Source: Bacillota bacterium (GTDB taxonomy: Bacteria > Bacillota > Clostridia > Acetivibrionales > DSM-2933). Taken from it: 5,189 nucleotides of DNA. The position numbers were made by a program, and so were the translations under genes. Where the stretch lies: positions 1-5,189 of the forward strand of contig JAEZNF010000268.1 in assembly GCA_023441845.1 (NCBI GenBank), in the 5' to 3' direction. Shown piece by piece: positions 5,169-5,189 of this stretch (positions are counted from its first letter, which is position 1; the number at the start of each line of letters is the position of its first letter). The notes under the pieces were generated by a model, which had not been told where the DNA came from, made no database searches, and saw nothing but the letters and a program-made list of their open reading frames with translations.

Positions 5169-5189
5169 TTGAATACTAAATTGAATGAA
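5169..5189 (+). CDS. Start of an unidentified gene, cut by the right window edge
   Basis: GGGAGG at 5155-5160 is followed eight bases later by TTG at 5169-5171, which opens a frame reading MNTKLNE to the end of the window. The strong ribosome site is the main evidence. A TTG start is already used by ispH-rpsA in this window. Seven residues are too few to identify the product. The gene lies 86 bases after the nucleotidyltransferase gene on the same strand and could belong to the same transcript if the intervening hairpin does not terminate. Confidence 0.55.

Noticed and set aside
1..5189. CRISPR array, insertion sequence or phage attachment site
   Set aside because: No regularly spaced repeats, terminal inverted repeats with a transposase, or integrase gene were seen. 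The tRNA gene is intact, with no duplicated 3' end found within the window.

Overview
The window looks like chromosomal core DNA from a low-GC, Gram-positive, anaerobic Clostridia-type bacterium. The evidence is the AT-rich composition with heavy use of ATA, AAA and TTA codons, strong GGAGG-type ribosome sites, TTG start codons, and above all a fused ispH-rpsA gene, an arrangement known from Clostridia. A relative of the cellulolytic Acetivibrio/Ruminiclostridium group would fit, but the species cannot be fixed from sequence alone. No transposon, phage gene, CRISPR array or integration site was seen.

Layout. (1) Positions 1-488 hold the 3' part of a plsC-type lysophosphatidate acyltransferase gene, cut by the left edge; its catalytic HX4D motif lies before the first ATG in the window. 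(2) One base later, a TTG start opens a 694-codon gene (490-2574) fusing IspH, the last enzyme of the MEP isoprenoid pathway, to a four-domain ribosomal protein S1-like half. (3) A 355-base gap (2575-2929) starts with a strong terminator hairpin, continues with a set of mutually exclusive hairpins, and ends with a probable promoter for ndk. (4) ndk (2930-3331) encodes nucleoside diphosphate kinase. (5) cheR (3432-4214) encodes a chemotaxis-receptor methyltransferase with no other chemotaxis gene in view. (6) A tRNA-Leu(CAG) gene lies on the minus strand (4339-4425) with an encoded CCA end, its own promoter and a probable terminator. (7) A small nucleotidyltransferase-fold gene (4543-5082, plus) follows, and its promoter is interleaved with the tRNA promoter. 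(8) A hairpin and the first seven codons of another gene (TTG at 5169) close the window.

How the parts fit. plsC and ispH-rpsA are tightly spaced and probably one transcript, joining phospholipid synthesis, isoprenoid synthesis and translation. ndk is housekeeping nucleotide metabolism and cheR is signalling; no terminator was seen in the 100 bases between them. The tRNA and the nucleotidyltransferase gene diverge from overlapping promoters, so their initiation is probably mutually exclusive.

Most of the window is ordinary. The points most worth a second look are a possible internal translation start exactly at the IspH/S1 junction, the interleaved tRNA/nucleotidyltransferase promoters, the altered active site of that nucleotidyltransferase, and the alternative hairpins in the gap before ndk. 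No complete new biological system is demonstrated here.
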